Shown here: positions 33,462-42,698 of the stretch, piece after piece
Layout of the letters: each line of letters begins with the position of its first letter
Position numbering within the stretch: the first letter of the stretch is position 1
Assembly: GCF_000715205.1 (NCBI RefSeq)
Contig: NZ_JOTP01000023.1
Coordinates: 1-44,834 of the forward strand
DNA length: 44,834 nucleotides
From: Bacillus zhangzhouensis
GTDB taxonomy: Bacteria; Bacillota; Bacilli; Bacillales; Bacillaceae
Direction of reading: 5' to 3'
Notes under the pieces: generated by a model
The model's database searches: none
Seen by the model: only the letters and a program-made list of their open reading frames with translations
What the model was told of the DNA's origin: nothing
Translations under genes and position numbers: made by a program

Positions 33462-34215
33462 AGAGGAAGTGGATCGCCTTATCCAAAGCTATCAAACCAA
33501 TCAAGACGAGCAGGCGCAGTTCACGCTTGTTGAATGCTATACAAACTTGGTCGATATGCTGGCGAAAAAATATTCCAAAGGCAAAAGCTTTCATGAGGAT
33601 CTAAGACAGGTTGGAATGATTGGTTTACTTGGTGCAATAAAGCGTTATGACCCACTTGTCGGTAAATCATTTGAAGCCTTTGCGATTCCAACCATTATCG
33701 GGGAAATCAAACGCTTTTTACGTGATAAGACATGGAGTGTCCATGTACCAAGGCGGATTAAAGAGCTTGGCCCAAGAATCAAGATGGCGGTTGATCATCT
33801 GACAACGGAGACGCAAAAGTCACCTAAAGTGCAAGAAATTGCAGAATATCTAGATGTGACAGAAGAAGAAGTACTTGAAACAATGGAGATGGGCAAAAGC
33901 TATCAAGCGCTGTCTGTAGACCAAGGCGTAGAGGCTGATTCTGAAGGAAGCACCGTCACCATTTTAGACGTCGTCGGCTCTCAGGAAGAAGGCTACGAAC
34001 GCGTGAACCAAAAAATGATGCTTGAGAGTGTGCTTCATGTTCTGACTGAAAGAGAAAAAGAGATTATCAATCTCACTTACTTGCAAAATAAGAGTCAGAA
34101 AGAAACAGGCGATTTACTCGGCATATCCCAAATGCATGTATCTAGACTGCAGCGGAAGGCAGTTAAAAAGCTACGAGATGCATTATCAGAAGATGCGTCT
34201 ATGGAGCTAGGGTAA
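33427..34215 (+). CDS. sigB: General stress sigma factor SigB
   Basis: A 262-residue sigma-70 family factor. Region 2 (DLRQVGMIGLLGAIKRYDP, FEAFAIPTIIGEIKRFLRDKTW), region 3 (VHVPRRIKELGPRIKMAVD) and region 4 HTH (KSQKETGDLLGISQMHVSRLQRKAV) are intact. ATG 33427 follows GGAGCGAGTTG and overlaps rsbW by 35 bases. Controls the general stress regulon, which here includes ydaS. Confidence 0.98.
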   Translation: MTQPSKTMKLTKEEVDRLIQSYQTNQDEQAQFTLVECYTNLVDMLAKKYSKGKSFHEDLRQVGMIGLLGAIKRYDPLVGKSFEAFAIPTIIGEIKRFLRDKTWSVHVPRRIKELGPRIKMAVDHLTTETQKSPKVQEIAEYLDVTEEEVLETMEMGKSYQALSVDQGVEADSEGSTVTILDVVGSQEEGYERVNQKMMLESVLHVLTEREKEIINLTYLQNKSQKETGDLLGISQMHVSRLQRKAVKKLRDALSEDASMELG

Positions 34216-34814
34216 TGAAGCAGATCGAACAGCATGACCATGTGAACGCCATTATCTATCAATCGAATAAAGAAGGAAAATCATGCTGCGGGGACAGTTT
34301 TTTTATTAAAGCAGATGATGAAGAACTAATCTGTTCTGTAGCAGACGGATTAGGCAGCGGCCAGTTCGCCAATGAATCATCTTCTTTAGTTAGTGAAATT
34401 GTCGAAGAATATGGACATGAGGATGTGACGACCCTCATAGACAGATGCAATCAGGCCATGAAAAATAAACGCGGGGCCACGGTTGGCATATTAAAGGTGA
34501 ATTTTTCCCAGCAGCAATTTACCTATTGTTCGGTTGGTAATATCCGATTTATTTTGAATGCACCTTCTGGCGACTATATTTATCCACTTCCGACATCAGG
34601 ATACTTATCAGGGAAACCTAGAAAATATAAAACATACACCTATTCCTACGAAAAAGGATCGACATTCATTATGTATTCAGATGGGCTGAATGTGCCAAAC
34701 ATGCGAATGTGTTTAAAGCATAGCCATTCAGTTGCAGATATTGCAAAACAACTTGAAACATACACACAAGACAAAAAGGACGATCTCACCTATGTACTTG
34801 GTCAGCTCATGTGA
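34215..34814 (+). CDS. rsbX: Phosphatase RsbX
   Basis: A 199-residue PP2C phosphatase that dephosphorylates RsbS and RsbR to reset the stressosome. It has CCGDSFFIKADDEEL, SVADGLGSGQFANESS and IMYSDGLN. Its ATG shares bases with the sigB stop (TAATG). In B. subtilis three small genes (ydcF-H) follow before tex; they are absent here. Confidence 0.95.
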   Translation: MKQIEQHDHVNAIIYQSNKEGKSCCGDSFFIKADDEELICSVADGLGSGQFANESSSLVSEIVEEYGHEDVTTLIDRCNQAMKNKRGATVGILKVNFSQQQFTYCSVGNIRFILNAPSGDYIYPLPTSGYLSGKPRKYKTYTYSYEKGSTFIMYSDGLNVPNMRMCLKHSHSVADIAKQLETYTQDKKDDLTYVLGQLM

Positions 34815-34832
34815 AAATAGCTGACCTTTTTT
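34800..34832 (+). terminator. Intrinsic terminator of the rsb-sigB operon
   Basis: GGTCAGCT / AGCTGACC stem (34800-34826) followed by TTTTTT; the rsbX stop codon lies in the loop. Confidence 0.9.
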
Positions 34833-34891
34833 CTGTTTTGCCGGTTTTTTTGATACACTAAAAGAGAAGACACAGTGAGAGGATGCAAAGT

Positions 34892-37051
34892 ATGAAGACA
34901 TCTGACGTTTTATTGAAACAAATTGCAACAGAATTAAAGCTTTCAACGAAACAAATTGAAAGTGTGATCCAGCTATTAGAGGATGGCAACACCGTCCCGT
35001 TTATTGCTCGTTACCGGAAAGAGCAGACAGGCTCACTGGACGAGGTGCAAATTCAAACCATTTCCGAGCGCTATACATATATTCAAAATGTCACGAACCG
35101 AAAAGAAGAAGTCATTCGTTTAATTGCTGAACAAGACAAACTGACCGATGAATTAAAACAGAAGATCGAACAGGCTCATAAGCTGCAAGAGGTCGAAGAT
35201 TTATATAGACCATTCAAACAAAAGCGTAAAACAAAGGCAAGTGTGGCAAAGGCAAAAGGGCTGGAACCGCTAGCAGAATATTTGCTCAAGCTACCGCATG
35301 ATGATATCCAAAAGCAGGCTTCTGCCTTTATGAGCGAAGAAAAAGAAGTGACAAGTGTAGAAGAAGCACTTGAGGGCGCTCAGCATATTATTGCTGAACA
35401 GCTGGCAGATGACCCTGATATGCGCAAATGGATTCGCAGTGAAACCTACCAAAAGGGAAGTCTTGTCACATCAGGAAAAGACGTTGAAAGCGATGAGAAA
35501 AACGTCTATGAAATGTATTACGATTATCAAGAGCCGATCAAAAAGATTGTGCCCCATCGTGTACTTGCGGTCAACCGAGGAGAAAAAGAAGGCATCTTGA
35601 AAGCAGCCATCGAACCACCTGCTGAAAATATTCGTTTCTATCTCGACAAACAAGTCATAAAAGGCAAGCAAACGCCAGCGAGACCGTATATTGAAGCGGC
35701 TATTGACGATGCTTACAAACGCCTCATTCAGCCTTCGATTGAACGCGAACTACGAAAAGAGCTGACAGAAAAAGCAGAAGAGCAAGCCATCCATATTTTC
35801 GCTGAAAACTTAAGAAATCTGCTGCTTCAGCCGCCGATGAAAGGGAAACGTGTACTAGGAGTGGACCCCGCATTTCGTACAGGCTGTAAATTAGCGGTCG
35901 TTGATGATACGGGCAAAGTTCATCATATTGGGGTCATTTACCCGCATCCACCCGTCCAGAAAAAAGCGGAAGCCAAACAAAAAGTAAAAGAGATCATTCA
36001 ATCATCAAACATTGAAGTCATTGCGATTGGAAACGGAACAGCATCAAGAGAAACAGAACAATTCATCGCAGACTTGATTCAAGAGCTGGATCAGCCAGTG
36101 TCATATTTGATCGTGAATGAAGCAGGGGCAAGTGTTTACTCCGCGTCCGCTCTAGCGAGAGAAGAGTTTCCAGACCTGCAAGTGGAAGAAAGAAGTGCTA
36201 TTTCAATCGCGAGAAGATTACAGGACCCTTTAGCAGAGCTCGTGAAAATTGATCCGAAATCTGTCGGGGTGGGCCAATACCAGCACGATGTTAGTCAAAA
36301 GCAATTAAACAGCTCGCTAACCTTCGTTGTAGAGACGGTCGTAAACCAAGTTGGTGTAAACGTCAATACAGCCTCACAGGCGCTGCTGCAATATGTGTCA
36401 GGCCTTTCAAAAGCCGTCGCAGGGAATATCGTTAAGCGCCGCGAAGAGATTGGGAGATTCAGTAGCAGAAAAGAACTGAAGGATATCCCAAGACTTGGTG
36501 CCAAGACATATGAGCAGTGTATCGGCTTCCTGCGCATTGCAGAGGGACAAGATCCACTTGATCGTACAGGCATTCACCCTGAAAGCTATAAAGAAACAAA
36601 ACAATTCTTACGCATGATCAAGATGACGCCAGATGATCTTGGAACAGAGCAATTAAAAGAGAAAATCGCTGAGGTGAAGCTGGACGAAGCGGCGGAGCAG
36701 CTTGAAATTGGTACAATTACACTTCAGGATATCATCGATCAGCTGACAAGACCTGAGCGTGATCCGCGGGATGAAGTACCAAAACCGCTATTAAAAACAG
36801 ATGTATTGAAATTGGAGGACTTGAAGCAAGGAATGGAGCTTCAAGGAACGGTGAGAAATGTCGTGGACTTCGGTGCATTCGTCGATATTGGTGTGAAGCA
36901 GGATGGACTTGTCCATATTTCAAAGCTAAGCAACCGTTTTGTGAAGCATCCGCTTGACGTTGTGTCCGTCGGTGACATTGTGACCGTGTGGGTAGACTCC
37001 GTTGACCAGGCAAAAGGCCGTGTTGCCCTTTCCATGCTGAAACCAGAATAA
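34892..37051 (+). CDS. tex: Tex-family RNA-binding protein (YdcI)
   Basis: A 719-residue protein of nucleic-acid metabolism, with the Tex N-terminal helical region (VIQLLEDGNTVPFIARYRKEQTG), a YqgF/RNase H-like domain (VLGVDPAFRTGCKLAVVD, IAIGNGTASRETEQFI), helix-hairpin-helix motifs (VGVNVNTASQALLQYVSGL) and a C-terminal S1 domain (GTVRNVVDFGAFVDIGVKQDGLVHISKL). It probably acts with RNA polymerase and RNA. ATG 34892 follows GAGAGG; an ATG three codons earlier is possible. Confidence 0.96.
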   Translation: MKTSDVLLKQIATELKLSTKQIESVIQLLEDGNTVPFIARYRKEQTGSLDEVQIQTISERYTYIQNVTNRKEEVIRLIAEQDKLTDELKQKIEQAHKLQEVEDLYRPFKQKRKTKASVAKAKGLEPLAEYLLKLPHDDIQKQASAFMSEEKEVTSVEEALEGAQHIIAEQLADDPDMRKWIRSETYQKGSLVTSGKDVESDEKNVYEMYYDYQEPIKKIVPHRVLAVNRGEKEGILKAAIEPPAENIRFYLDKQVIKGKQTPARPYIEAAIDDAYKRLIQPSIERELRKELTEKAEEQAIHIFAENLRNLLLQPPMKGKRVLGVDPAFRTGCKLAVVDDTGKVHHIGVIYPHPPVQKKAEAKQKVKEIIQSSNIEVIAIGNGTASRETEQFIADLIQELDQPVSYLIVNEAGASVYSASALAREEFPDLQVEERSAISIARRLQDPLAELVKIDPKSVGVGQYQHDVSQKQLNSSLTFVVETVVNQVGVNVNTASQALLQYVSGLSKAVAGNIVKRREEIGRFSSRKELKDIPRLGAKTYEQCIGFLRIAEGQDPLDRTGIHPESYKETKQFLRMIKMTPDDLGTEQLKEKIAEVKLDEAAEQLEIGTITLQDIIDQLTRPERDPRDEVPKPLLKTDVLKLEDLKQGMELQGTVRNVVDFGAFVDIGVKQDGLVHISKLSNRFVKHPLDVVSVGDIVTVWVDSVDQAKGRVALSMLKPE

Positions 37052-37054
37052 ACA

Positions 37055-37090
37055 AAAAACGAGGCGCACCTTAGGATGGGGTGTGCCTTG
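37055..37090 (-). terminator. Intrinsic terminator of cmpA
   Basis: On the minus strand AGGCACACC pairs with GGTGCGCCT (one mismatch) and is followed by CGTTTTTTG. The cmpA stop lies in the loop. Confidence 0.75.
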
Positions 37091-37205
37091 ATGTGACTGA
37101 ATGTTTTTTTCTATAGAAGTACCAGCATTGATTCAGCAATTTGATTTGGTAATGATTTTTTTCATAAAATGCCTTCTGCATCTGATTTTTCAGCCAGTTG
37201 GGCAT
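37071..37205 (-). CDS. cmpA: Spore coat/cortex morphogenetic adaptor CmpA
   Basis: A 44-residue protein, MPNWLKNQMQKAFYEKNHYQ at the start and then IKLLNQCWYFYRKKHSV, closely matching remembered B. subtilis CmpA (37 aa). CmpA delays cortex assembly and directs ClpXP to degrade poorly assembled SpoIVA. ATG 37205 has an excellent ribosome site (AAAGGAGGAATGGGCG). The C-terminal tail after RKKH is about seven residues longer than in B. subtilis. It lies on the opposite strand between tex and ydcK, the expected location. Confidence 0.93.
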   Translation of the reverse strand: MPNWLKNQMQKAFYEKNHYQIKLLNQCWYFYRKKHSVTSRHTPS

Positions 37206-37304
37206 CGCCCATTCCTCCTTTGATCGAAACAGTGGATGTACCTTCAATGTATGCAAAGGGGAAATTGTCCTGTTCGAGATTTTTATAGAAAGGAACGATC
37301 TTGT

Positions 37305-37778
37305 TTGAACCAGCCGCAATTACAACAGTTAACAGAGCAAATTTCTCAGCAGTTCTTTGGTAAGGAATTTCGCCACAAGGCTGTTTTTAATGACCGCTTA
37401 AAAACAACAGGCGGGAGATATTTACTTGGTACACATGATATCGAATTGAATCGTCGTTATTTAGAGGAGCATGGAAGAGATGAATTGATCGGTATCATCA
37501 AGCATGAGTTATGTCACTATCACCTCCATCTCGAAGGGAAGGGCTATCAGCATCGTGATCGTGAGTTTAAAGAGTTATTGAAACAGGTAGGAGCCCCGCG
37601 CTTTTGTACACCGTTAAGGGCTGTGCAAAACAGGCGAGGTCCACAGAAACGCCATGACTACGTTTGTACAGGATGCGGCAAGCATTTTATAAGAAAGAGA
37701 CGGTTTGATACCTCTCGCTATGTCTGCGGCGTCTGCAAAGGAAAATTGACTTGGCACCGTACGATAGATTCAGTATGA
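37305..37778 (+). CDS. ydcK: SprT-like zinc protein YdcK
   Basis: A 157-residue SprT-family protein with a metalloprotease-like motif [13 protein letters not shown] and a C-terminal zinc ribbon ([18 protein letters not shown]). Function is unproven; eukaryotic relatives (Spartan) cut DNA-protein crosslinks. TTG 37305 (then NQPQLQQL) follows GAAAGGA and fits family length; upstream in-frame codons run into cmpA's promoter side. Confidence 0.9.
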   Translation: MNQPQLQQLTEQISQQFFGKEFRHKAVFNDRLKTTGGRYLLGTHDIELNRRYLEEHGRDELIGIIKHELCHYHLHLEGKGYQHRDREFKELLKQVGAPRFCTPLRAVQNRRGPQKRHDYVCTGCGKHFIRKRRFDTSRYVCGVCKGKLTWHRTIDSV

Positions 37779-37807
37779 AAAGCATTCCTAGAGGGATGCT
37801 TTTTTAT
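37777..37807 (+). terminator. Intrinsic terminator of ydcK
   Basis: AAAAGCATTCC / GGGATGCTTTT stem with a short loop and TTTTTT. Confidence 0.88.
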
Positions 37808-37845
37808 ATCCAATTCTTATATGCAAGAGAAAAAGTAGACATATT

Positions 37846-37886
37846 GAGACAAATAGAGATACAAGTCTCATTTTGTCTCTTTTTTT
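37846..37886 (+). promoter_or_regulatory. Dyad 50-90 bases upstream of the aco promoter: AcoR site or second terminator
   Basis: GAGACAAA (37846-37853) and TTTTGTCTC (37871-37879) are inverted repeats with an inner GAGA/TCTC pair, followed by seven T residues. The distance to the sigma-54 promoter suits an enhancer site for AcoR; the T-tract also suits a terminator. Both readings are possible. Confidence 0.55.
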
Positions 37887-37934
37887 AGGCGGCTTGAATT
37901 GTCTAAAGCCCATGTTTCAACATGTCATGATGTT

Positions 37935-37948
37935 GGCACGCTTTTTGC
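37935..37948 (+). promoter_or_regulatory. Sigma-54 (SigL) promoter of acoABCL
   Basis: TTGGCACGCTTTTTGCTT (37933-37950) has the -24 GG (37935-37936) and -12 GC (37947-37948) at the required 10-base separation. Transcription needs AcoR. Confidence 0.94.
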
Positions 37949-37990
37949 TTGTATATAAGTGCAAGCAAAAAAGATAGGAGGTTTTACAAC

Positions 37991-38968
37991 ATGGAAGTCG
38001 CATTGACAAAAGAAAAAGCGGTATGGATGTATCAAAAAATGCTGGAGATCCGCCAGTTTGAAGATCGAGTACACACACTTTTTACAAAAGGAATCCTGCC
38101 AGGCTTTGTCCACCTTTATGCTGGGGAAGAAGCTGTCGCTGTAGGAGCCTGTGCCCACCTGAATGAAAAAGACAGCATCACAAGTACACATCGTGGACAT
38201 GGACATTGTATAGCTAAAGGCTGCGATCTAAAAGGAATGATGGCAGAAATTTATGGGAAAGCCACAGGTCTGTGTAAAGGAAAGGGAGGGTCAATGCACA
38301 TTGCAGATTTTGATAAAGGAATGCTTGGTGCCAATGGAATTGTTGGAGGCGGATTTCCGCTGGCGTGTGGAGCAGCCCTAACAGCTAAATATAAGAAGAC
38401 AAAAAATGTAAGCGTTTGCTTTTTTGGGGATGGTGCAAACAATCAAGGAACATTTCACGAAGGAATTAATCTCGCAGCTATCTGGAAATTGCCTGTCATT
38501 TTCATTGCAGAAAACAATGGCTATGGGGAAGCGACACCGTTTTCCTATGCTTCAAGCTGCAAATCAATCGTGGATCGAGCCGCTGGTTATGACATTCCTG
38601 GGATTCAAGTAGACGGAAAAGATGTGATGGCGGTTTATCAAGCCGTAGAACAAGCAATTGAACGAGCAAAAAATGGAGAAGGTCCGACATTGATTGAATG
38701 CATGACATATCGGAATTATGGTCATTTTGAAGGAGATGCCCAGCGTTACAAAACAAATCAAGAAAGAACAGAACATCAAGAAGAGAGAGATGCCATTGCT
38801 CTTTTTAAAAATGAATTGATCAAAAAGCAACTGCTTACGGACAAAGAGATATCAAATATCGAAGCGGCTGTAACGGAAGCGATAGATGAAGCCGTTAGAT
38901 TCAGTGAAGAAAGTAAATATCCAGATCATACTGAATTATTGACCGATGTGTATGTTTCGTATCAATAA
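37991..38968 (+). CDS. acoA: Acetoin dehydrogenase E1 alpha subunit
   Basis: The TPP-binding half of E1, which cleaves acetoin to acetaldehyde and an acetyl unit. The 325-residue protein shows the TPP motif FFGDGANNQGTFHEGINLAAIW...EN and STHRGHGHCIAKG, GGSMHIAD. ATG 37991 follows AGGAGGTTTTACAAC; the frame is open 14 codons earlier, within the leader. First gene of the sigma-54-driven operon. Confidence 0.96.
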   Translation: MEVALTKEKAVWMYQKMLEIRQFEDRVHTLFTKGILPGFVHLYAGEEAVAVGACAHLNEKDSITSTHRGHGHCIAKGCDLKGMMAEIYGKATGLCKGKGGSMHIADFDKGMLGANGIVGGGFPLACGAALTAKYKKTKNVSVCFFGDGANNQGTFHEGINLAAIWKLPVIFIAENNGYGEATPFSYASSCKSIVDRAAGYDIPGIQVDGKDVMAVYQAVEQAIERAKNGEGPTLIECMTYRNYGHFEGDAQRYKTNQERTEHQEERDAIALFKNELIKKQLLTDKEISNIEAAVTEAIDEAVRFSEESKYPDHTELLTDVYVSYQ

Positions 38969-38988
38969 ATCAGAAAGGGGAAAGGAAA

Positions 38989-40026
38989 ATGACAAGAGAA
39001 ATTAGCATGTCTAGTGCATTGAACGAAGCGATTAAACTTGCGATGAGAAGAGACGAAGATGTCATTTTAATGGGGGAAGATGTTGCAGGAGGCGCTCATG
39101 TGGATCACTTGCAGGATGATGAAGCATGGGGCGGTGTTCTTGGTGTCACAAAAGGAATCGTTCAGGAGTTTGGGCGTGAGCGAGTCCTTGACACGCCGAT
39201 CAGTGAAGCTGGCTATGTCGGTGCTGCCATGGCAGCTGCGTCAACAGGGCTAAGACCCATTGCGGAACTCATGTTTAATGATTTTATCGGCACCTGTCTG
39301 GACCAAGTGCTGAATCAAGGGGCAAAATTTCGATATATGTTTGGCGGAAAAGCGGAGGTGCCCGTCACAATTAGAACAACACATGGGGCGGGTTTTAGAG
39401 CAGCCGCTCAGCATTCTCAAAGTTTATATGCGCTATTTACGAGCATTCCTGGATTGAAAGTGGTTGTGCCTTCCACGCCATACGATGCCAAAGGTTTACT
39501 GCTGGCATCAATTGAGGACCAGGACCCTGTCATCTTTTTTGAAGACAAGACGCTGTACAATATCACAGGAGACGTTCCAGAGAGATATTACACTCTGCCG
39601 CTTGGCAAAGCAGATGTGAAGAGAGAAGGCTCAGATGTGACCATCTTCGCAGTAGGTAAACAAGTTCATACAGCACTCGAAGCGGCAGAACAGTTAGCTG
39701 CTCAAGGAATTGAGGCTGAGGTCATTGATCCAAGAAGCCTGTCGCCACTTGATGAAGAGGCGATTCTGGCTTCGGTTGAAAAAACAAATCGGCTTGTCAT
39801 TGTGGATGAAGCAAATCCAAGATGCGGAATTGCCGCAGATATCGCTTCTTTGGTTGCTGATAAAGGATTCGATTTACTTGACGCCCCAATCAAAAAAGTG
39901 ACAGCTCCTCATACACCGGTTCCGTTTTCACCACCTCTTGAAGATATCTATTTGCCGACACCTGATCAGGTTGTGAGCACCGTATTAGAAATGATTGGTG
40001 AGAATCAAGACAAGATATTGAACTAA
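38989..40026 (+). CDS. acoB: Acetoin dehydrogenase E1 beta subunit
   Basis: The second E1 subunit, 345 residues, of the transketolase-like family: ILMGEDVAGGAHVDHLQDDEAWGG, DTPISEAGYVGAAMAAA, RTTHGAGFRAAAQHSQSL and EVIDPRSLSPLDEEAI. Start follows AAAGGGGAAAGGAAA. Confidence 0.96.
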   Translation: MTREISMSSALNEAIKLAMRRDEDVILMGEDVAGGAHVDHLQDDEAWGGVLGVTKGIVQEFGRERVLDTPISEAGYVGAAMAAASTGLRPIAELMFNDFIGTCLDQVLNQGAKFRYMFGGKAEVPVTIRTTHGAGFRAAAQHSQSLYALFTSIPGLKVVVPSTPYDAKGLLLASIEDQDPVIFFEDKTLYNITGDVPERYYTLPLGKADVKREGSDVTIFAVGKQVHTALEAAEQLAAQGIEAEVIDPRSLSPLDEEAILASVEKTNRLVIVDEANPRCGIAADIASLVADKGFDLLDAPIKKVTAPHTPVPFSPPLEDIYLPTPDQVVSTVLEMIGENQDKILN

Positions 40027-40043
40027 AGAAAGGAGAGAGAAAG

Positions 40044-41186
40044 ATGGCTGTCGAGGTTGTGATGCCAAAATTGGGCATGTCGATGAAAGAAGGCACTGTA
40101 TCTGTCTGGAACAAGCAAGTCGGAGAGACCGTAAATAAAGGGGAAAGCATTGCAAGCATCAATTCTGAAAAAATTGAGATGGAGATCGAATCACCTGCTG
40201 AAGGCACCGTATTGGAAATCAAAGTGCCTGAGGGGGAAGGTGTCCCTCCTGGCACGGTCATTTGCTATATCGGTGCAGGAAATGAACAGGGTCAAGAAAA
40301 GAAAGAAGGAAGAGGTTTGCCAAAGAAAGAGAGAAAGAAAATCTCCCCTGTTGCACGTAAAATGGCTAACAATGCAAATCTGGACATTGACACGCTGGTG
40401 GGAACCGGACCAGACGGGAGAATTACAAAAGCGGATGTGCTTCAGGCACTTCCTGATCAGAAAGAGAAACAAACACAAACACAAATACAAAACAATAAGA
40501 CAGACCATCAACCTGTCAACATGATGCGGAAAACAATTGCCTCACGGATGATGAAAAGTCTGCAAACAAGTGCACAACTCACAATTACGATGAAAGCGGA
40601 CGTGACAAAACTGACAAAATTACAGCCTCAATTGAACGAAACAGCCATAGCACGTCACGATACAAAATTGACCATGACCGATTTTGTAGCCAAAGCAGCG
40701 ATCCTTTCATTACTAGAACATCCTGCGATGAACAGTCAATATCAAAATGAAAGAGTGGAAACTTTTGAATATGTTCATCTTGGGATAGCTGCTGCTTTAG
40801 AAAACGGCTTAGCTGTGCCGGTTATTCGACATGCGGAGCGACTATCGCTCATTGAGCTAGCGAAGACCATCAAATTGTATGGCAAAAAAGCACGTGAAGG
40901 CAAACTTCTTCACGATGAAATCGAAGGCTCTACCTTTACGATCACCAACCTTGGTGCCTATGGTGTAGAGCATTTCACTCCAATTTTGAATCCGCCGGAA
41001 GCCGGTATCCTAGGCGTCGGAAAAATGTATGAAACCCCTGTTTATCAAGGTGGTGAATTGTGCAAAGGTCATATCCTTCCACTCAGTCTGACGTTTGACC
41101 ACCGCGTGCTGGACGGGGCGCCAGCTTCCGCATTTTTATCAACTGTTAAAGCATATTTAGAAAAGCCAGTATCCATTCTTTTATAG
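40044..41186 (+). CDS. acoC: Acetoin dehydrogenase E2 (dihydrolipoamide acetyltransferase)
   Basis: The 380-residue core subunit. An N-terminal lipoyl domain carries the lipoylated Lys in SINSEKIEMEIESPAEG, followed by an E3-binding domain (ISPVARKMANNANLDID, GPDGRITKADVL) and a catalytic domain with FDHRVLDGAPAS at the C terminus (the catalytic His and Asp). A Gln/Thr/Lys-rich linker (KEKQTQTQIQNNK) joins the last two. The ATG follows GAAAGGAGAGAGAAAG. Confidence 0.96.
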   Translation: MAVEVVMPKLGMSMKEGTVSVWNKQVGETVNKGESIASINSEKIEMEIESPAEGTVLEIKVPEGEGVPPGTVICYIGAGNEQGQEKKEGRGLPKKERKKISPVARKMANNANLDIDTLVGTGPDGRITKADVLQALPDQKEKQTQTQIQNNKTDHQPVNMMRKTIASRMMKSLQTSAQLTITMKADVTKLTKLQPQLNETAIARHDTKLTMTDFVAKAAILSLLEHPAMNSQYQNERVETFEYVHLGIAAALENGLAVPVIRHAERLSLIELAKTIKLYGKKAREGKLLHDEIEGSTFTITNLGAYGVEHFTPILNPPEAGILGVGKMYETPVYQGGELCKGHILPLSLTFDHRVLDGAPASAFLSTVKAYLEKPVSILL

Positions 41187-41202
41187 GAAGAAGGAAAATA
41201 CG

Positions 41203-42582
41203 ATGACACTAGTTATTATAGGAGGCGGACCTGCAGGGTATGTGGCGGCGATTACAGCCGCTCGTTTTGGAAGGGAGGTTGTGTTAATTGATCAAGGCCA
41301 GTTGGGAGGAACCTGTCTCAATGAAGGCTGTATTCCAACCAAATCGCTTTTGCAAAGTGCTGATATGTACGAGCGTGTGAAGTCAGCTGCACATTTTGGA
41401 ATTGAACTTCCAGGGGAAAAGCCCATCATCCAATGGGATGTCGTTCAAAAACGGAAAGAGTCAGTCGTCAAGCAACTAACTGATGGCGTTCGCTACTTGA
41501 TGAATAAAAATAAAATCAAGGTGATAAATGGGAAGGCATCATTTCTTGCTGCACATGAGATGTTGATTGAAAGTGAAGGGGCGTGTGAAATCATTCAAGC
41601 AACACAAATCATCATTGCATCAGGGGCAGCACCCGCTGCTTTACCTTTTGCACCATTTGATGGGAAATGGGTGATTGACAGCAAGGATGCAATGTCGCTC
41701 CCTTCGATACCAGATTCGCTTTGTATCATTGGTGGTGGGGTGATCGGGTGTGAGTTCGCAAGTATCTTTAGCAGAATGGGGACAAAGGTTGTTATGATTG
41801 AACAGTCAGTACGCATTTTACCAGAAGAAGATGACGATATTGCACAATGCCTTCACGATCAACTTGAAGAAGCAGGTGTGGACATTTTGACATCGGCTGC
41901 AGTCAACCAGCTTGATTCAACCTCAAAGAAAGTGGTGATTGAGAGAAAACATGGTGAGCGGTGTGAAATCCAGTCTGATCTTTGTTTAGTGGCAATTGGC
42001 AGAAAGCCGCGGCTTGATGAGTTGAATCTTGACCAGATTGGCATTGAATATGACTGGAACGGGATCAATGTCAATGAGCATATGCAAACCAATCTCTCCC
42101 ATATATATGCGTGCGGGGATGTCACAGGAGGAGTACAGCTTGCTCACGTTGCTTTTCATGAAGGTACGATTGCGGCCTCACATGCATCAGGCGAACATGT
42201 AAAGGTCAATGAACAAGTAATTCCAAGGTGTATCTATACGTCCCCAGAAATCGCCAGTGTTGGCTTAAATGAAGAGAAAGCTAGAAATCAATATAAAGAT
42301 ATTCGGATAGGTAAATTTTCATTTTCTGCAAATGGAAAAGCACTGATTCTAAATCAACCGGTCGGTCAGGTGAAAATCATTGTAGAACCGCAATACCAAG
42401 AGATTGTAGGCGTATCAATCATCGGGCCAAATGCAACAGAGCTGATTGGACAAGCAGCAGTCATGATGCATTCAGAGTTGACCGTTGATACATTAGAGCA
42501 ATATATTGCGGCACATCCGACTCTTTCAGAGGCGATTCACGAAGCCTTGCTGCAAACAAGTGGACGAGCGGTGCACTGCTGA
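41203..42582 (+). CDS. acoL: Dihydrolipoamide dehydrogenase E3 of acetoin dehydrogenase
   Basis: The FAD enzyme that re-oxidises lipoamide with NAD+. The 459-residue protein has the FAD motif VIIGGGPAGYVAA, the redox disulfide GGTCLNEGCIPTKS, the NAD motif IIGGGVIGCEFASIF, HIYACGDVTGG and the C-terminal AAHPTLSEAIHEALL His-Glu pair. The last gene of the operon. Confidence 0.97.
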   Translation: MTLVIIGGGPAGYVAAITAARFGREVVLIDQGQLGGTCLNEGCIPTKSLLQSADMYERVKSAAHFGIELPGEKPIIQWDVVQKRKESVVKQLTDGVRYLMNKNKIKVINGKASFLAAHEMLIESEGACEIIQATQIIIASGAAPAALPFAPFDGKWVIDSKDAMSLPSIPDSLCIIGGGVIGCEFASIFSRMGTKVVMIEQSVRILPEEDDDIAQCLHDQLEEAGVDILTSAAVNQLDSTSKKVVIERKHGERCEIQSDLCLVAIGRKPRLDELNLDQIGIEYDWNGINVNEHMQTNLSHIYACGDVTGGVQLAHVAFHEGTIAASHASGEHVKVNEQVIPRCIYTSPEIASVGLNEEKARNQYKDIRIGKFSFSANGKALILNQPVGQVKIIVEPQYQEIVGVSIIGPNATELIGQAAVMMHSELTVDTLEQYIAAHPTLSEAIHEALLQTSGRAVHC

Positions 42583-42639
42583 AAGAGAAACAAACTTCTC
42601 GACATCTATCTTGATGTGTTCTTGGGGTAGCCAATGTAA

Positions 42640-42668
42640 TTGAAAGCGCTTTTATAATTATCTATAAT
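42640..42668 (+). promoter_or_regulatory. acoR promoter with overlapping cre site
   Basis: TTGAAA (42640-42645), 17 bases, TATAAT (42663-42668) is a strong sigma-A promoter. The cre-like TGAAAGCGCTTTTA (42641-42654) overlaps the -35, so CcpA bound there would block acoR and thereby the aco operon on preferred sugars. Confidence 0.9.
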
Positions 42669-42698
42669 GAATAAAAAGCCCCTAGAGGAGAGGATGGA

